Source: Oikopleura dioica
Taxonomy: Eukaryota; Chordata; Appendicularia; Copelata; Oikopleuridae
DNA: 64,000 nt
Assembly: GCA_907165135.1 (NCBI GenBank)
Contig: OU015568.1
Location: 11,912,501-11,976,500, forward strand
Direction of reading: 5' to 3'
The notes beneath the pieces were generated by a model that saw nothing but the letters and a program-made list of their open reading frames with translations, was not told the origin of the DNA and ran no database searches. Within the stretch, counting starts at the first letter, position 1. Each line of letters begins with the position of its first letter. The translations under genes were made by a program, and so were the position numbers. Below are positions 50,956-62,880 of the stretch, piece by piece.

Positions 50956-53900
50956 GGCCGGTTACGGTAGTTTACGCTTTATCACAGTCATTTACGGCGG
51001 CAATCAAAGAGGTTGATCTCCGGCCAAATTTAGGTCGAGTACCTTCATTTTGCTTGATGCAAGTGTTTCTGACGACCTTCCAATAATTACACAGTAGCTT
51101 TTTGCAACTTTTGATGATATTTTTATTTGCCCGGAAGAATTCTATAATGCCAGGTCAACATGCAGCCCCTCGAGGAAATCGTAATCTCTCCAAGGTCCTT
51201 CTCACACATTTTCCAACATTCGGTGGGGTTTACGGCTATTTACCGAGTGTTTTTATGAATATGTTTAAATAATTTACGCCCCTTGTTCAAATTGCACTCG
51301 TGGCCTTGGGAAGAACAATGGCATTTGAACATTTGGTTATCTTTCTTTTTCACGCTGGCTTGAGTTATAATTTGAGTGCTTTCAAACAATTTGACGAAGA
51401 GAAATTTCAACTAATATTTCTCTGTATTATTGATTCTTCGAAAAATTGATATGATAGTGAAAAATTCAGTAAAATCGAAGTGATAGTAGGTTGAGTACCA
51501 AGCAACGCGTATTTGGCTGAAATTTTCGACCTCAAAAGGTCGCGTGTTTAGCCCAGTTAGCCGTGTATTTGTATTGAAATCGGAAGTAAATCTTATTTAC
51601 CCCATAAATATGGCTAACCTTAGAGACACAAAAGTACCTGGATTTTTATTTAATATTTCATCATATACACGGAAACATTGTGGAAGATATCCGCCCAGGA
51701 AGATCGCCCTCTAAATGAGCGCCTTGTATATTTTTTCTTTGAGAAATCTTTGAACTAATCTGCTTTTAGTCAGATGCCAAAGTATTCGTGTTCATGATGA
51801 GTTCCATGGTTCTCATCTTGCTCCTTACTTTTCAGGTTTGACGGTTTCGAAGCCTTAAAAAAAGATATCTTTGAAATAGAAAAGATACTCCTAGATTAAG
51901 GGTACACCCTTTACTTTCTTTGAAAAGACTGTTTACTAAACAGAGGTGCAATAAATCTTATCAGACATCTATCTTACTCCTGAACAACGAAACCGGTCAG
52001 TTTGATCCACTTGATCACATTTTGAAGATTTGAGCTCTAATTCTGACTAAGTGGCTAACTGCGCCAGGAAAGAATATACCGCCTGGGCGATTGAACGGCC
52101 GACAGGCACTTGGTCTTGTTTGACAGAAATCATCGCCCGCTCTTTCTGTCCCTGGTTCTAGCGCACTTTGTCAAGATGAATGGTCTCCCACGGCGTCATC
52201 CGGACTAAACAACTTCTGACTCTTTTGCAATGTGAAATCGCAGGAGCTGCTTTGCAGGGGAGCTGATCAACAAATGCCTTTGATCACGGCGGAAATTATC
52301 GGAACCTGTCACCAAAGTGCTCCGGCGCCTTTCATCTTTTGAGGTGGGGTGCAGCAAATAACCCTTGACCGATAGAGTGATTTCATGCAAGGCTCCGGGA
52401 CTTGACAGTTAGTGGTTTAGAAGTGAGACAGATCGTTTTTAAAAAATCGTATTTTCACGAATAAGAAATGCTCTCTTGAAACCTAGCCTTTCAAAAATTC
52501 TGTGATTCTAAAGGAGAAGCACAGATTTTGGAGTTTTTGAGAGGATTAATTTGAAATCGGATGTTTCTAGTTATAACTTATAAGCCAATGTTTTGATTTC
52601 CCGTTTTTGGCTTTTCAGAGCCTGGGAAAATGAAAAGTTTTTATACAAGTTGAGATGTTCACGGTCGATTGACAAAAGCTCGAAATCACCAACGTCCTGG
52701 CTCATCTTTTGAAGAGCATCCGCGAATAGGAGCTTATTCAAGTCTGAAGTCACGTGGGAGTCATTCCGCTCCCGGAAAGTGCTGCCAGAGCGGAAGTTAA
52801 AATGCATTCTCCTTCCATGTAAGAATGTCCGGGCGTAATCGTAACGCGCATAATTAATGCTTCATTCTTTCTTTTTTAAGTTTGAAAGTGAAACCCCGAC
52901 AAATATTTAATACACGGCCAGGGCAATGGGTCGCTTGTTTGAATCTCATTATAGAGCTCTTTTCTATTTTCACCAAGAAAAATCTCAATCATTTCCTCCC
53001 GAAAGCTTGCCTAGCTGATCCATATGCCCAAATCGCAAGAATATCTTTACGGAACTAATTTAAAAACAATCTTCAATCTTTGTCCGCCGGATGCGTCAGA
53101 CGCATATTGCATCAGATTTCACACCAGGTCCCTTAGCTCGCCAATTTTCAGAATTCCTGCTGCCAGCATCAATCATGGGCAAATTTCACGGTTGCAAGAC
53201 ATCTTGAACAAAATTTTTGTAATGCCTAAATGTGCACGAGTCAGGGTCAAAATAATAATTTCAAAAGAAACTTTGCCGACTCGTCAAAAGAAGAAAAAAT
53301 TCCATCAGCTGAAGCAGAAAATGTAATTTGCAATTATTTAGACTGGTTACCGCCGGGCGAGAAATGCGGGTACCTAATTAAATGCCTGGAAAAACTGAGC
53401 TGTCATTTTTTCTATGACAAAATCAAATTGATAAGAACATATTGTAATTATAGGTTTGAATGTCCCGCGCTTTTCGCGTGCTTTTGGGCACTTTTGAGCG
53501 CAAAAATCAAAAACATCTTCTATTTTATCTTTATCTAAGCTTCTTTTTTACTATGTTAAATTCTCTGGAAATGGTTGGAGACCACAAAATGCTAAAAATC
53601 CTCTGCCTTTTTTAAAAATATTTCTTCAAGTAACCCTAATCGCGATCGGAAGTAAAAACTTCCTGTGGCACCATTTTTTTTTTCGTTAAATATTCTTGGC
53701 GATCTTCAACACACGCGATGGCACCTCGCGGTCGGCCAGAAATAACTTGGGAGGAAGCGGCGGCGGTTGACAGGTAGCTCGATAAGGGGAGAGGATTGAG
53801 TTGCAACCGCTTGATTATTATTTTGAACTTGTGCCCTTTTTAGAGGCGCGTTATGGTTACGGATTGACCCGGGGATTATGGGACTGATACCCGGGGAAAG

Positions 53901-56375
53901 TGTGACTCTAGCAGGTGCATTTTAGCCGCCTGTCTGACCCTTAAGCTCTTCCGATTAAAAAAACGGCAGAAAATTGATAGTTTATCGGTCAAGAGAGGGA
54001 GGCAAAAAAAGGATCAAAATGGCGACCGCCGACTTCCGATAAATTTAAACACATCAAGTGTTGGTTTGAGCAAACTCTTTAGGGACTCGCTAAAGGACTA
54101 TTTTTCGCAAATAGAGTTCAAAACGCTCCTCGTAGCGCGGGATTAGGGGAATTAGGTTTTGCGTATTTGTATTTGATCAAATGGGACTCGCAAATTGTTC
54201 ATTGGATAAATGTTTCGGCTTATCTTTTGAGCAAGATTGAGGGTTTTTTCTCAACTGGTGTGGGTTCAGGAGAATACGTTGATCCCTGTATATCACTCGG
54301 GAAAAATTCAGCAAGGAAAATCTGGACCATAAGGAGCTACGTTCACTTCCCAAAAAGCGTGACATGAATTTTTCATGTAATCGTGCGCATATATTCCCCA
54401 GGCCGGAAAAGGCCGGTTTCCAAGGAAATCATTCTGACATAATCTTCCCTAAGTAACACTTATGAATCGACTTGTCAGAAAGCTGGCACTAATCGCTGCG
54501 GCTGAAAAATGTATAGTCTGAATGCATCAAGTAAAAATTGAACGAGGGAAATTGGAGTTGAAAAAAAGTTTCTTTGAGAAAATGCTGATATAATGGTTCT
54601 TAGTGGTTACTCTGGCACGAGTGCCCGAGAATCTGATAAGAGCATGCAGATTGCTTCCCGATTAGTTTCGAGCACTAAAATATCCCGCTGAGTCTATTTC
54701 TTTATTTCACCTGGAAGAAAAACTAACCATCCAATTTTGAATGATTTTGGAAGCCCAAGTCTGGAGTTATGAAAGCATGGCCTGCTTGTTTAGGCTCAAT
54801 AAAGCATCATTCTATTTATGAACTCAGCATAACTCTTGTTGAAAAGAGCGCTGGCTACATTCTTGGTTTATTTTGAGATGCAAATTACCTTGACATGATT
54901 TGAGAATCTCTCTATTTACTTTTGCAGCCGCGTTGTTGGTAAATTAAGAGGCATTGGAAAGCCCTAGCTCATCCGCAAAAAGAAGATAGACCTAAATGTC
55001 TGTAAATCTTTGCTAATCCCGGACATTGGCATTCTGGTGGCTTCATAATTGTGAAAATTGGTGAAGACCTTAATCCGGCTTTGGCGAATCTTTGGAATTG
55101 CCAGAATCGATGAAATCATTTTCCACAAAGCCATACTTTCAAATCGACGCCCCATATGGCTCCAGGACTCGAGCAGGACCTGGACGAGCTCGAGCGTCGA
55201 TCCCAGAGCTCAATCCGCGGGGGTAGCTCCTGCGCGACATCTCCGATCTGCGCTAAATGACGCAACAGCGCCATATGCGCCGCCGTGGCCGAGGATGCGC
55301 GAAATCGAAGCTGAATAAAGCGCATTCGAAGTTTCAACTTGTACCAAAAACACAATCATACAAAAAGTTAAAGTTTCGAAACTTTCCTTTTCAAAAACAT
55401 ACGAGAGCTAAAAATAGAAGAAAAATAACACAGAGATTTAAAAGAAACCTTCACTACACAAACAAAATGGTAAGAAATTACAATCATACACGGTCCTCCA
55501 ATTTGGGTTTTCTTCCGGCACCGAAGTTTTTTTGAACAAAAAGTTCTAAACGATACAAAATATTATGTTTCTAAAAGGACCACTAGAAAATTCGGGGATC
55601 TTTTTTCACAGGGAATTATCGAAAGGTCTGTCCTATTAGCGTCTCAAGATCAAACGTGCCCAAATATTCTCCGTTTAGGGATTAGCGGCGGGCCCCCGCC
55701 TCGCACATGTCTTCTTAGGCAGCCAGGGCCAGGAAGTTTGTCTAACAAGTAAAAAGGGATACCGATAAAGATTACACATTCGTCTAGAGTTACCAATTTC
55801 ATTTATCCCCTTCAGCCTTAGCCGGATTTGGCGAGCACAAGATAGGGCAAATTTTGATTTCAGTCGCGCCAAGAGTGACTTATCCCGCCCTTGATCGTAT
55901 TTATCTTTTCATTCTTGTTAACTTGTGAGAAAATCGAGCGGCACGGATTAACTCACTCACTGGAGCTATTCTGAAAAGATTGCGTGAATAAGCAGAATAT
56001 GCATGGGAACTTGCCTGGAAAGATAAAGCTACCTCCTCTGATAAACGTTTTACTGCCGGATTTTGTTTTTGATAGGGAAGGAAAACAAAACCAAACAAAC
56101 TGTCTGCTCCCTCAAATTAGCCCGTTAGCGTAAACACAAATCACCGAGATCGAAACCGACAATATCTTACGCGGCGGAATGTGTGCCCCTTACTTGACCG
56201 CAATCAAGCGAAATGTTTAATTATATAGTGAAATATTTCGCCTTTTTCGGCGTTTGCGGTTCAACCCCTTAATACCTCCGCCGCCGCCGTGGCGTTGAAT
56301 TTGGCGCCAAAATCTTAACAAATTAGGCCCCACTTCCGTTTTGCATTTTGTAAGTGGCTAACCCTTCTCTTTCAG

Positions 56376-58513
56376 AAATCGCTGCTCATCACACTCTGTG
56401 GGATGGCCGCTGCCTGCCCAAGTATGTGCAGGTGCACTGCATCCGGACGCGTCTTCTGCCAAGACAAGGGACTCACCGAAGTACCCGCCAACATTCCTGC
56501 CGACGTCAAATATCTCTACCTGCAGGATAACAAGATTTTGAACTCGCCCGAGCTCAACGAGCGTCTCGCCAGACTTCCACGACTTGAGCGACTCTTTCTC
56601 TACAACAACCTTCTCGAGCACGTCCCCAGCTTCGATTCTTCCACCCTCAACGAACTGGTCCTTTACGGCAACCAAATCCGAAGCGTGGACGGCCTTGGAA
56701 ACCTCCTAGCCTCAGGACTCTCAACCTTGAGCGAAACGAGCTGAGTGGTACTGTCGGTGACTTCTCTTCCCTTCACTCCCTGGAAGTGCTCTTTCTCCGC
56801 AAGAACTCGATCTCGACCTTCCCAAAACAACTGCCCGCCAGTCTGGAGGAGCTTTATTTGTCCGACAATCGCCTCAACCAAATGCACTTGGAGTCTGTCC
56901 GTCACTTGAGCAATTTGAAAACTCTTCACCTTGACAGCAACCAGCTCAATGACCAGGTAAATACAAAAACTTTTAAATGATGGATACTTGGAACTAGTTT
57001 AAAGAACTTCAAACTTTGTTTGTGTGAAAGGCACCTTGCGCGGCGTAAACGGAGCGCGTAAGATAATGTAGCGGCAGGCAAGTGCTGCTTATCGCATTTT
57101 CAAAAGTATTTAGCTCTGTTTGGGAACCTACCACTCGAGATTGAATTCACAATTGATTCCCCCAATGACCTCTCATACATACTTAGAACCTGTAGTTTAC
57201 GTTTTCTTCTTCAAATATCTTACTTTTATATTAAGTCTTTCGAGCAGGATATCTTTGGATACCTTGTCAGCCTTGAAGAGCTCGATCTCAGCCAGAACAA
57301 CCTGCGAACGTTTCCTTCCGGTCTCCAGACTCGAGTCGAGAGCGTCAACCTGGCCCGAAATATGATCGAATTCGTGGAAAAGACATCCGTCCACGGACTC
57401 CAGGCACTTCGACGTCTCGACCTCGCATTCAATCGTCTCCGATCGATCGAAGACGGTGCCCTTCAAGGTCTCGCCCAGCTCGACTCAATCGACTTTTCCG
57501 GCAACAATTGGTCTTGCGACTGCTACCTCAAGTCCCTCCACAAATTCATCGCCAAAGGCTACCACCGAGGTCAGCAAGGCGATCTCCTCTGCGGCGAATC
57601 TGGTGAACTCACTGGTGTTGAAATCGAGAAGCTCAGCGAATCCGATCTGTCCTGCGACGCCGTCGAGTTTGAAGTTCTTCAACCACGAGAAGGCGAGCTC
57701 TTCATTCAAGTCGCTGATTTTTACAGCCCATCGTACGCTTCTTTCCAGATCAACATTAGCGGCGTCACCCAGTCAGGTAATAAAGCAACCCTAGAACGTC
57801 TCTTTTCCTGTTGTAAACTCTTTTGAAAAAGAGCTTCCCAGGAAATCATAGTACACATTATTTTATTGACCAATTATTTACAAGCTATTTCAGGAAACGT
57901 CAACCTCATCGAATCGAAAAGGATCACTCCCGGAGCCACTCGAACTATCGCGGGCCTTGGAGAATACCCTGAGTACAAGATCTGCATCGAATCCCCCTAC
58001 ACCTGGGACCAGGAAGGCTTCACCTCCCCGTGCCAATCTGCCACTCCTCGAGTCTTCTCTTCCACCCAATCCGAGAAAGTTTCTACTGTTGTCACTGACG
58101 ATGTCGAAACTATCATCGGATTGGTCACCGGTGGTCTGATCGTCATTCTCTCGCTCATCATCGTCGGCGTTCTCTTCTACAAATCCAAGCGATTCCCTTC
58201 TTCCAAGTTTTCTGAAACTACCTTCCTCCCCTCCGGCTCGCTTTCTTTCAACTCGAAGTACGAAACTGGCATCACTCGAACACTCTATGGTCAGCCTGGT
58301 ATGCTCTATCATCCATACACTGTCGGCACTAACTACGGAAACGTCCACCCTGCTACTCTCAACCAGTCTCAACAATCCCAGCAAACTGTCGATGCCGGCA
58401 GCGAGTTTGCCGTACAGCTGATTCCAAGCGGCGCCGGTGCTCCGCCACCTTACCCGAGTTACGCCAACAACACTACTGGAAACAACAACAACGAGGGCGG
58501 AGTCTTTGTGTAA
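56376..58513 (+). CDS. FLRT-like leucine-rich repeat/fibronectin-III transmembrane receptor (5' exon missing)
   Basis: Cell-surface adhesion and guidance receptor similar to vertebrate FLRT1-3. Exons 56376-56956, 57248-57776 and 57894-58513. A hydrophobic start (KSLLITLCGMAAA) then LRRNT (CPSMCRCTASGRVFCQDKGL), about nine LRRs (for example LYLQDNKI, LFLYNNLLEHVP, LYLSDNRL, LDLSQNNLRTFP), LRRCT (NNWSCDCYLKSL ... LLCGESGEL ... DLSCD), an FN3-like domain, TM (IIGLVTGGLIVILSLIIVGVLF) and a cytoplasmic tail with a PPPY motif. The first codons must come from an upstream exon because 56376 follows a CTTTCAG acceptor. Exon 1 is one base short near 56703-56708: inserting one C in the CC of CCTCCTAGCC gives NLPSLRTLNLERNEL and corrects the exon phase. 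Confidence 0.88.
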
Positions 58514-58777
58514 ATATTTCTAAATTTCCTGCCCTGCCCAGATTTTCTTTAACTAAAATCAATATTTTAAACTATTTGTACATTCCTGCATAAATATACT
58601 TCAACACAAACTTTCAATTCAAAAGTCTCCTTTCTTTGAATATCAAGCAGCTTTATTTTAGAAAAGATATTGCACCTAGATTTATTCATCGTCCGCGTAG
58701 CCTAATTAGATTTTTAAATTAGAATAACATAAGATTCGAAAACAGAATGAAGTTGAGTTGAAGAAGCGTCGTGTTAT

Positions 58778-61058
58778 TTACGCCATATAGTTTCGCTCGT
58801 TATGCTTAACAAATCTGTTAGTTGATGAATAATTAAAGTGAGACAAACCTGAGGATGGCCGTTTTCTTGAAGCGGTGAGCTTTGTCGGAAAGCAGGAGGG
58901 GCTTGAGACATTACTGGTGGTTGAGGAGCGATGTACTGTGGATAGGAATTCGGAGGAGCTCCGGAATGAGGTGGAAATTGAACTGGTGGGGCTCCAGGCA
59001 TTTGAGGAGGCATGGGTGCCATTGGCATCTGTTTCTGCTGTAAGGAAGGTCTGGGCTGGTTCAGTCCAGCGTTGCCATGAATCGGACTCAACTATTAAAT
59101 TTGTGAAACCGCACGTAAAATTTATTCAAAGCTAAAAGACACGGTACCTGTGGAGAATCATGATAGAGCAGCTGCTGCTGTCGTTGAGCATGACTAAGAT
59201 TGGGTGCTGGGGGTCGTTGGACGAGTGGGGCAGGGCCTCGCGGTCTCGGTCCGTTCATCACTCGACCAGTTCGACGAGCTTCCTCCCCTTCAGGACCACG
59301 CATTCGATGCAGCATTCGGTCGCGCTCTTGGCGAGCTCGCATCTCCATGATTTCTTGGTGTCGTTTCTAGGATTAGTTTTATTACGCTGGGAAATGTCAC
59401 AGGAGGACTTACCGCAGCTTTTCGCTCTTGGCGGACGTGAATTTCGTGAATCTCCCGCTCCAAGCTAGTTTTCAACTCTGCTTTACGAGCAAGCTGATCC
59501 TGGAGGGATTTCGATTCGCGCTCGAGATCCTTCACTTTGCGATCCGTCTCCCTCCATTTTAACCAGGTCTCATGAGCTTCGCGTTCCACTTTCTACAGAA
59601 CAAGTAAGCAAAGAAACATCGTAAGACTCTAATTACATTGATAGTTTGAGAGCGTTCGCGGCTTGCGATCTCGTGGCGTTTTGTGAGATCAGCACGCGTT
59701 TTCTTAAACTCAGCGAGTTCGTTGTTCAAAAAAGTTTCTCGATCTTTGAAAGTTGCGTAGTCAGACTCGATTGCAGCTCGGAGCTCTTTTTCTTTCGCCA
59801 GTTCTTGTCGAACTAAACAGAGTTTATGACTAACTGATGAGAAAATCGGCTGAACCTTTTACATCTTTCTTCGCAAAGAAATCCTCAATAACACCAATTT
59901 TCATTTTGAGAGTCTTTTTCTGCTTCTCAAGTGATTTGATGTCCTCCAAATATTTTTGTTTTCATTCGTTCTTGAAATCAATCTAAAAATTTTGTTATCC
60001 AAGAAGGTAGGGTGTTCTTACTGATTTTCTTTTTCTTTCAAAGCAGCTTCCTGAGCATTCAGACTTTCTTGAGTTTTGTTAACAGCATTCTGAGCAGTTT
60101 CGACCTCAAACGCTGCTTTTTCGACATCAAAGAGCTCATCAACGATTTGATTTTTCTCTTTGTCTGATGCCCCCTCTGCCAATTTTTCTAGTGCCACTTG
60201 AAGAACATTTGTGTTTTCTTGAATATACGCAATTGCGGAATTGAATGCATCTTCTTCTGCTTTAAATTGCTCCTGGCTAGCTTTGTAAGCATTTATCTGT
60301 TGTTGCATTTTTTCCCGATCAGTGGTAATTTTTTCGACCTCCTTTCGAAGCTTGTCGTTTTGCTTGGCAGTTTTGTCGCGCTTCCTTTTTGCATCGGCAA
60401 AGTCTCGTTGAAGTTTTTCTAAACCGAGTTTTCGCTGCTCCAGTTCCTCTGTTCGATCCTAGGGAAAGGTGAGTGATAGCGGGAAAGAATAGAATGTACC
60501 TGATAAGCGAGCTGCTGTTGATAAGCCTCCCGCATTCGGGCGAGCTCTTGTTCTTTGTACGCCACTTGTTGGTACATTTGCGTGTATTCATCATTTGCCT
60601 TTTGAACTATTGCTTTGTACTCAGGATCTTTCGCTTGAACTAGAATCATTTTTGAACACTGAAATCAAGGAAGAGGACCGACCTGCATGACACGCGCGCT
60701 CGACCTGAGTGTGCTGGTCTAGGAGCTTTTTCTTTTGCTCTTTTAGCCTTTCCAACTCAATTTTACTCTGCTCGAGTGCAACGTTTTTCGTCTGTGGCTT
60801 ATTCGCCTCGTCGATTCTAGCTTTCATGCGCTTTAGAAGTTCCATTGATTTCTCTTCCGAGAGGGCGCGGAATTTCGCATCGCGGGAAGATGATGCATTG
60901 GCAGCAATGAAGTAAAGGAGAAAATGAACGATAAGGAACCCACCCACTAAAGAATACGAAAAAGTGGCTTCGTCGATGCCCAGCTCGTCAGGGGAGATCC
61001 CGAGGTTGTGGGACAACTTGACGACCTTTTCATTGACAAAACCAAGTATTTCGTCCAT
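58778..61058 (-). CDS. TANGO1/cTAGE5-like ER-exit-site protein, short form without SH3
   Basis: Membrane-anchored coiled-coil protein that helps load large cargo into COPII carriers. Exons: 61058-60683, 60639-60500, 60458-60022, 59982-59856, 59812-59637, 59592-59413, 59366-59148, 59091-58849 and about 58804-58778. One TM helix (YSLVGGFLIVHFLLYFIAA) near residue 35 is followed by about 450 residues of coiled coil and a Pro-rich C-terminus (MPMAPMPPQMPGAPPVQF, IAPQPPVMSQAPP) that in the family binds Sec23. The luminal SH3-like domain of MIA2/MIA3 is absent, as in TANGO1S. Exon 59982-59856 is one base short at an A5 run (T5 on plus, 59953-59957). The start follows TTTCAG by 6 nt. The family call rests on architecture more than on sequence identity. 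Confidence 0.7.
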
Positions 61059-61519
61059 CTTTATCTGAAAGAAAAATACATGAAAAATTTTCCATTTTAT
61101 ATATTTTGTTGAACTTGATTCGGTTACACACCAGAATGAAATTAGAAATCATGGGAAGAGAGATACTTTCTCCGACAGGACTAGATAATAAATATGTGAA
61201 GACCAGCTTTGCCGGGAATAGAGGAACAAATCTTTGATAGGAAAGAGCCCTATCAAGTGATGAATTTCAAGCAACTTTTAAAGGAAACAAAATAGCTCGC
61301 GGAGAAATATAAAAGAATAGTAACTGTCGTTAATTGAAGACATCAGTAAGATATCCAAAAAACTTAAAAGAAGCAAAAGAGAGGTACGGAAAACGATTTT
61401 TAGGTAAAGATCGGTAAATGGGATTAATAAAAGCCCAACTGCGGATCTACGAGCATCAGTCTTCTTTCAGTTCAGAAACAAGTTAGAAAGCGGGCGAGCG
61501 TGTGAGCGAGATAAACGTT

Positions 61520-62644
61520 TTAGACTTCCATATTGGAGTCAGCAGTGGCGGAATCTGCATCCGGACAGAGGGACTTCTTTGCAGTCTTTTCCAGAAGACT
61601 TTGAAACATGGACTGATCACGGGAGTCAATTGAGGCGAGCGAATCACTAAAGATTTTGTTAACTTGAAAAATATCGAAAGTAAACCTTGAGCCGCGACGA
61701 GAGTTGACAGGAGTGTCAACAGACTGAGCGCATGAATTATCAGACAAAGAGTGAAGAAAAAGGCCTTCTTTAGGCGGGAAATCGTTATTTTGGGAACTAA
61801 AAGATTCACTTCGATTTTTCAATGGTGAATCAGCTTTCACCTGTTTTGGGATACTTCGGAATACACTGAGCCATCATGGCTTGAACTGATAGACGAAATG
61901 GACATCGAGCGATTGATGCCATTTATACTCGGGCGGCGCAAATCCATACATGACGAAAAATCATTCAGCAAGCGCTGCAAAACATCTCTATAAAGATCCG
62001 AACAGAAATAAATACCTTTGGTTTGGGCTCTTCAACAGTCTCAGACGGAAACCGTCGCTTGCCCCTGAAAGCGGTGAGAGGACTCTCCGCTCGTCTGCTG
62101 ATAACATCACCGCTTCCAGGCTTGGTAACGAATTTGCCCCGCTTTGGACTGCCAGGACAAGGACCGAATTCGCTCCTTCGAAGAATCGAGCTTGTTCCAG
62201 TCGGTGAGCTCGAGATCGGCCCGATCTGAGCTGCACCCATTGTATCGCCAATTTTTGATATGAAGTTCGTTTCATTTTCGTGCGTTATTTCATCCTGACT
62301 GAATCCATCGATTGAGTCACGGCGACGAATGTCAATCAATCGAGGGGATAAAGTGCCAGAGTGGCGGCGCTGGTGGTGTTTTCCGTCAAATTGGGTGTCG
62401 ATAGAGACGATAGATGAGTCAGATGATTGGAGGCGGAGCTTTTGCGGCTTTTCAAGCAGAGTCAGTTCTTTGTCGCTCTCAACAAGAGAGGAAGAATCAT
62501 TTAATGACTAAAATTCGTATATTTATTGTTGAATTATTTGTTGAAAATGGGATCAATTACTTTTGTGAAAGGGCAATCCTCATCCGGCATCCGTTTATTT
62601 TCCTCAACGGATGAGTCCGAATCCGAGTCGTCTTTCGAATCCAT
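61520..62644 (-). CDS. PABIR/FAM122-like PP2A-B55 regulator
   Basis: FAM122 (PABIR) proteins bind and inhibit PP2A-B55 in cell-cycle control. Exons 62644-62561, 62507-62016, 61974-61841, 61796-61686 and 61646-61520. Evidence is a conserved order of short blocks: RRHSGTLSPRLIDIRRRDS (compare SRLHQIKQEE of FAM122A), a helix HENETNFISKIGDTMG at the position of HEREVQTAMQIS, FGPCPGSPKR, SRRAESPLTAFRGKRRF (compare TRRSQSPINCIRP...KRK) and PKPKRLLNDF (compare QPKRFFQG). The remainder is Ser-rich and presumably disordered. Whether exon 4 continues to 61646 or is spliced is open. Start 1 nt after a TGTTTTAG acceptor. Sequence identity is modest. Confidence 0.68.
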
Positions 62645-62880
62645 TCTAAAACAATAGTTGTTTCAGTATTTTTCGGTAGAGGAGAAAAAAGTTCAATTTT
62701 CCTAAATTCAGTAGAGCACACTGAAACGTTCAATCATCGGTCTGCTTCTTTGCATGTCAGGCCGTTAACGAATGGAGGATGAGAAAAAGATACATGTAGT
62801 GATGACCAAAGGGCAATGAGTTGTCATCGACTAGTTGAAAGAATTTAATCCGGCAGTGGATAGTTGGAACGCGAACGTTC

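Larger units (their letters stand above)
40383..56375. other. 16-kb gene-poor tract upstream of FLRT
   Basis: No exon with family similarity was found on either strand over about 16 kb, in a window that otherwise has a gene every 2-3 kb. Short frames are uniformly distributed and not conserved in appearance. No tandem repeat, tRNA or transposon was recognised. The FLRT exon at 56376 begins after a splice acceptor, so its 5' exon and promoter probably lie in this tract, which may then be an intron plus regulatory DNA. Developmental genes in compact tunicate genomes often retain long flanks. Confidence 0.55.

Noticed and set aside
56259-56269. GGTTCAACCCC, similar to a tRNA B-box
   Set aside because: No matching A-box, acceptor stem or anticodon stem around it.
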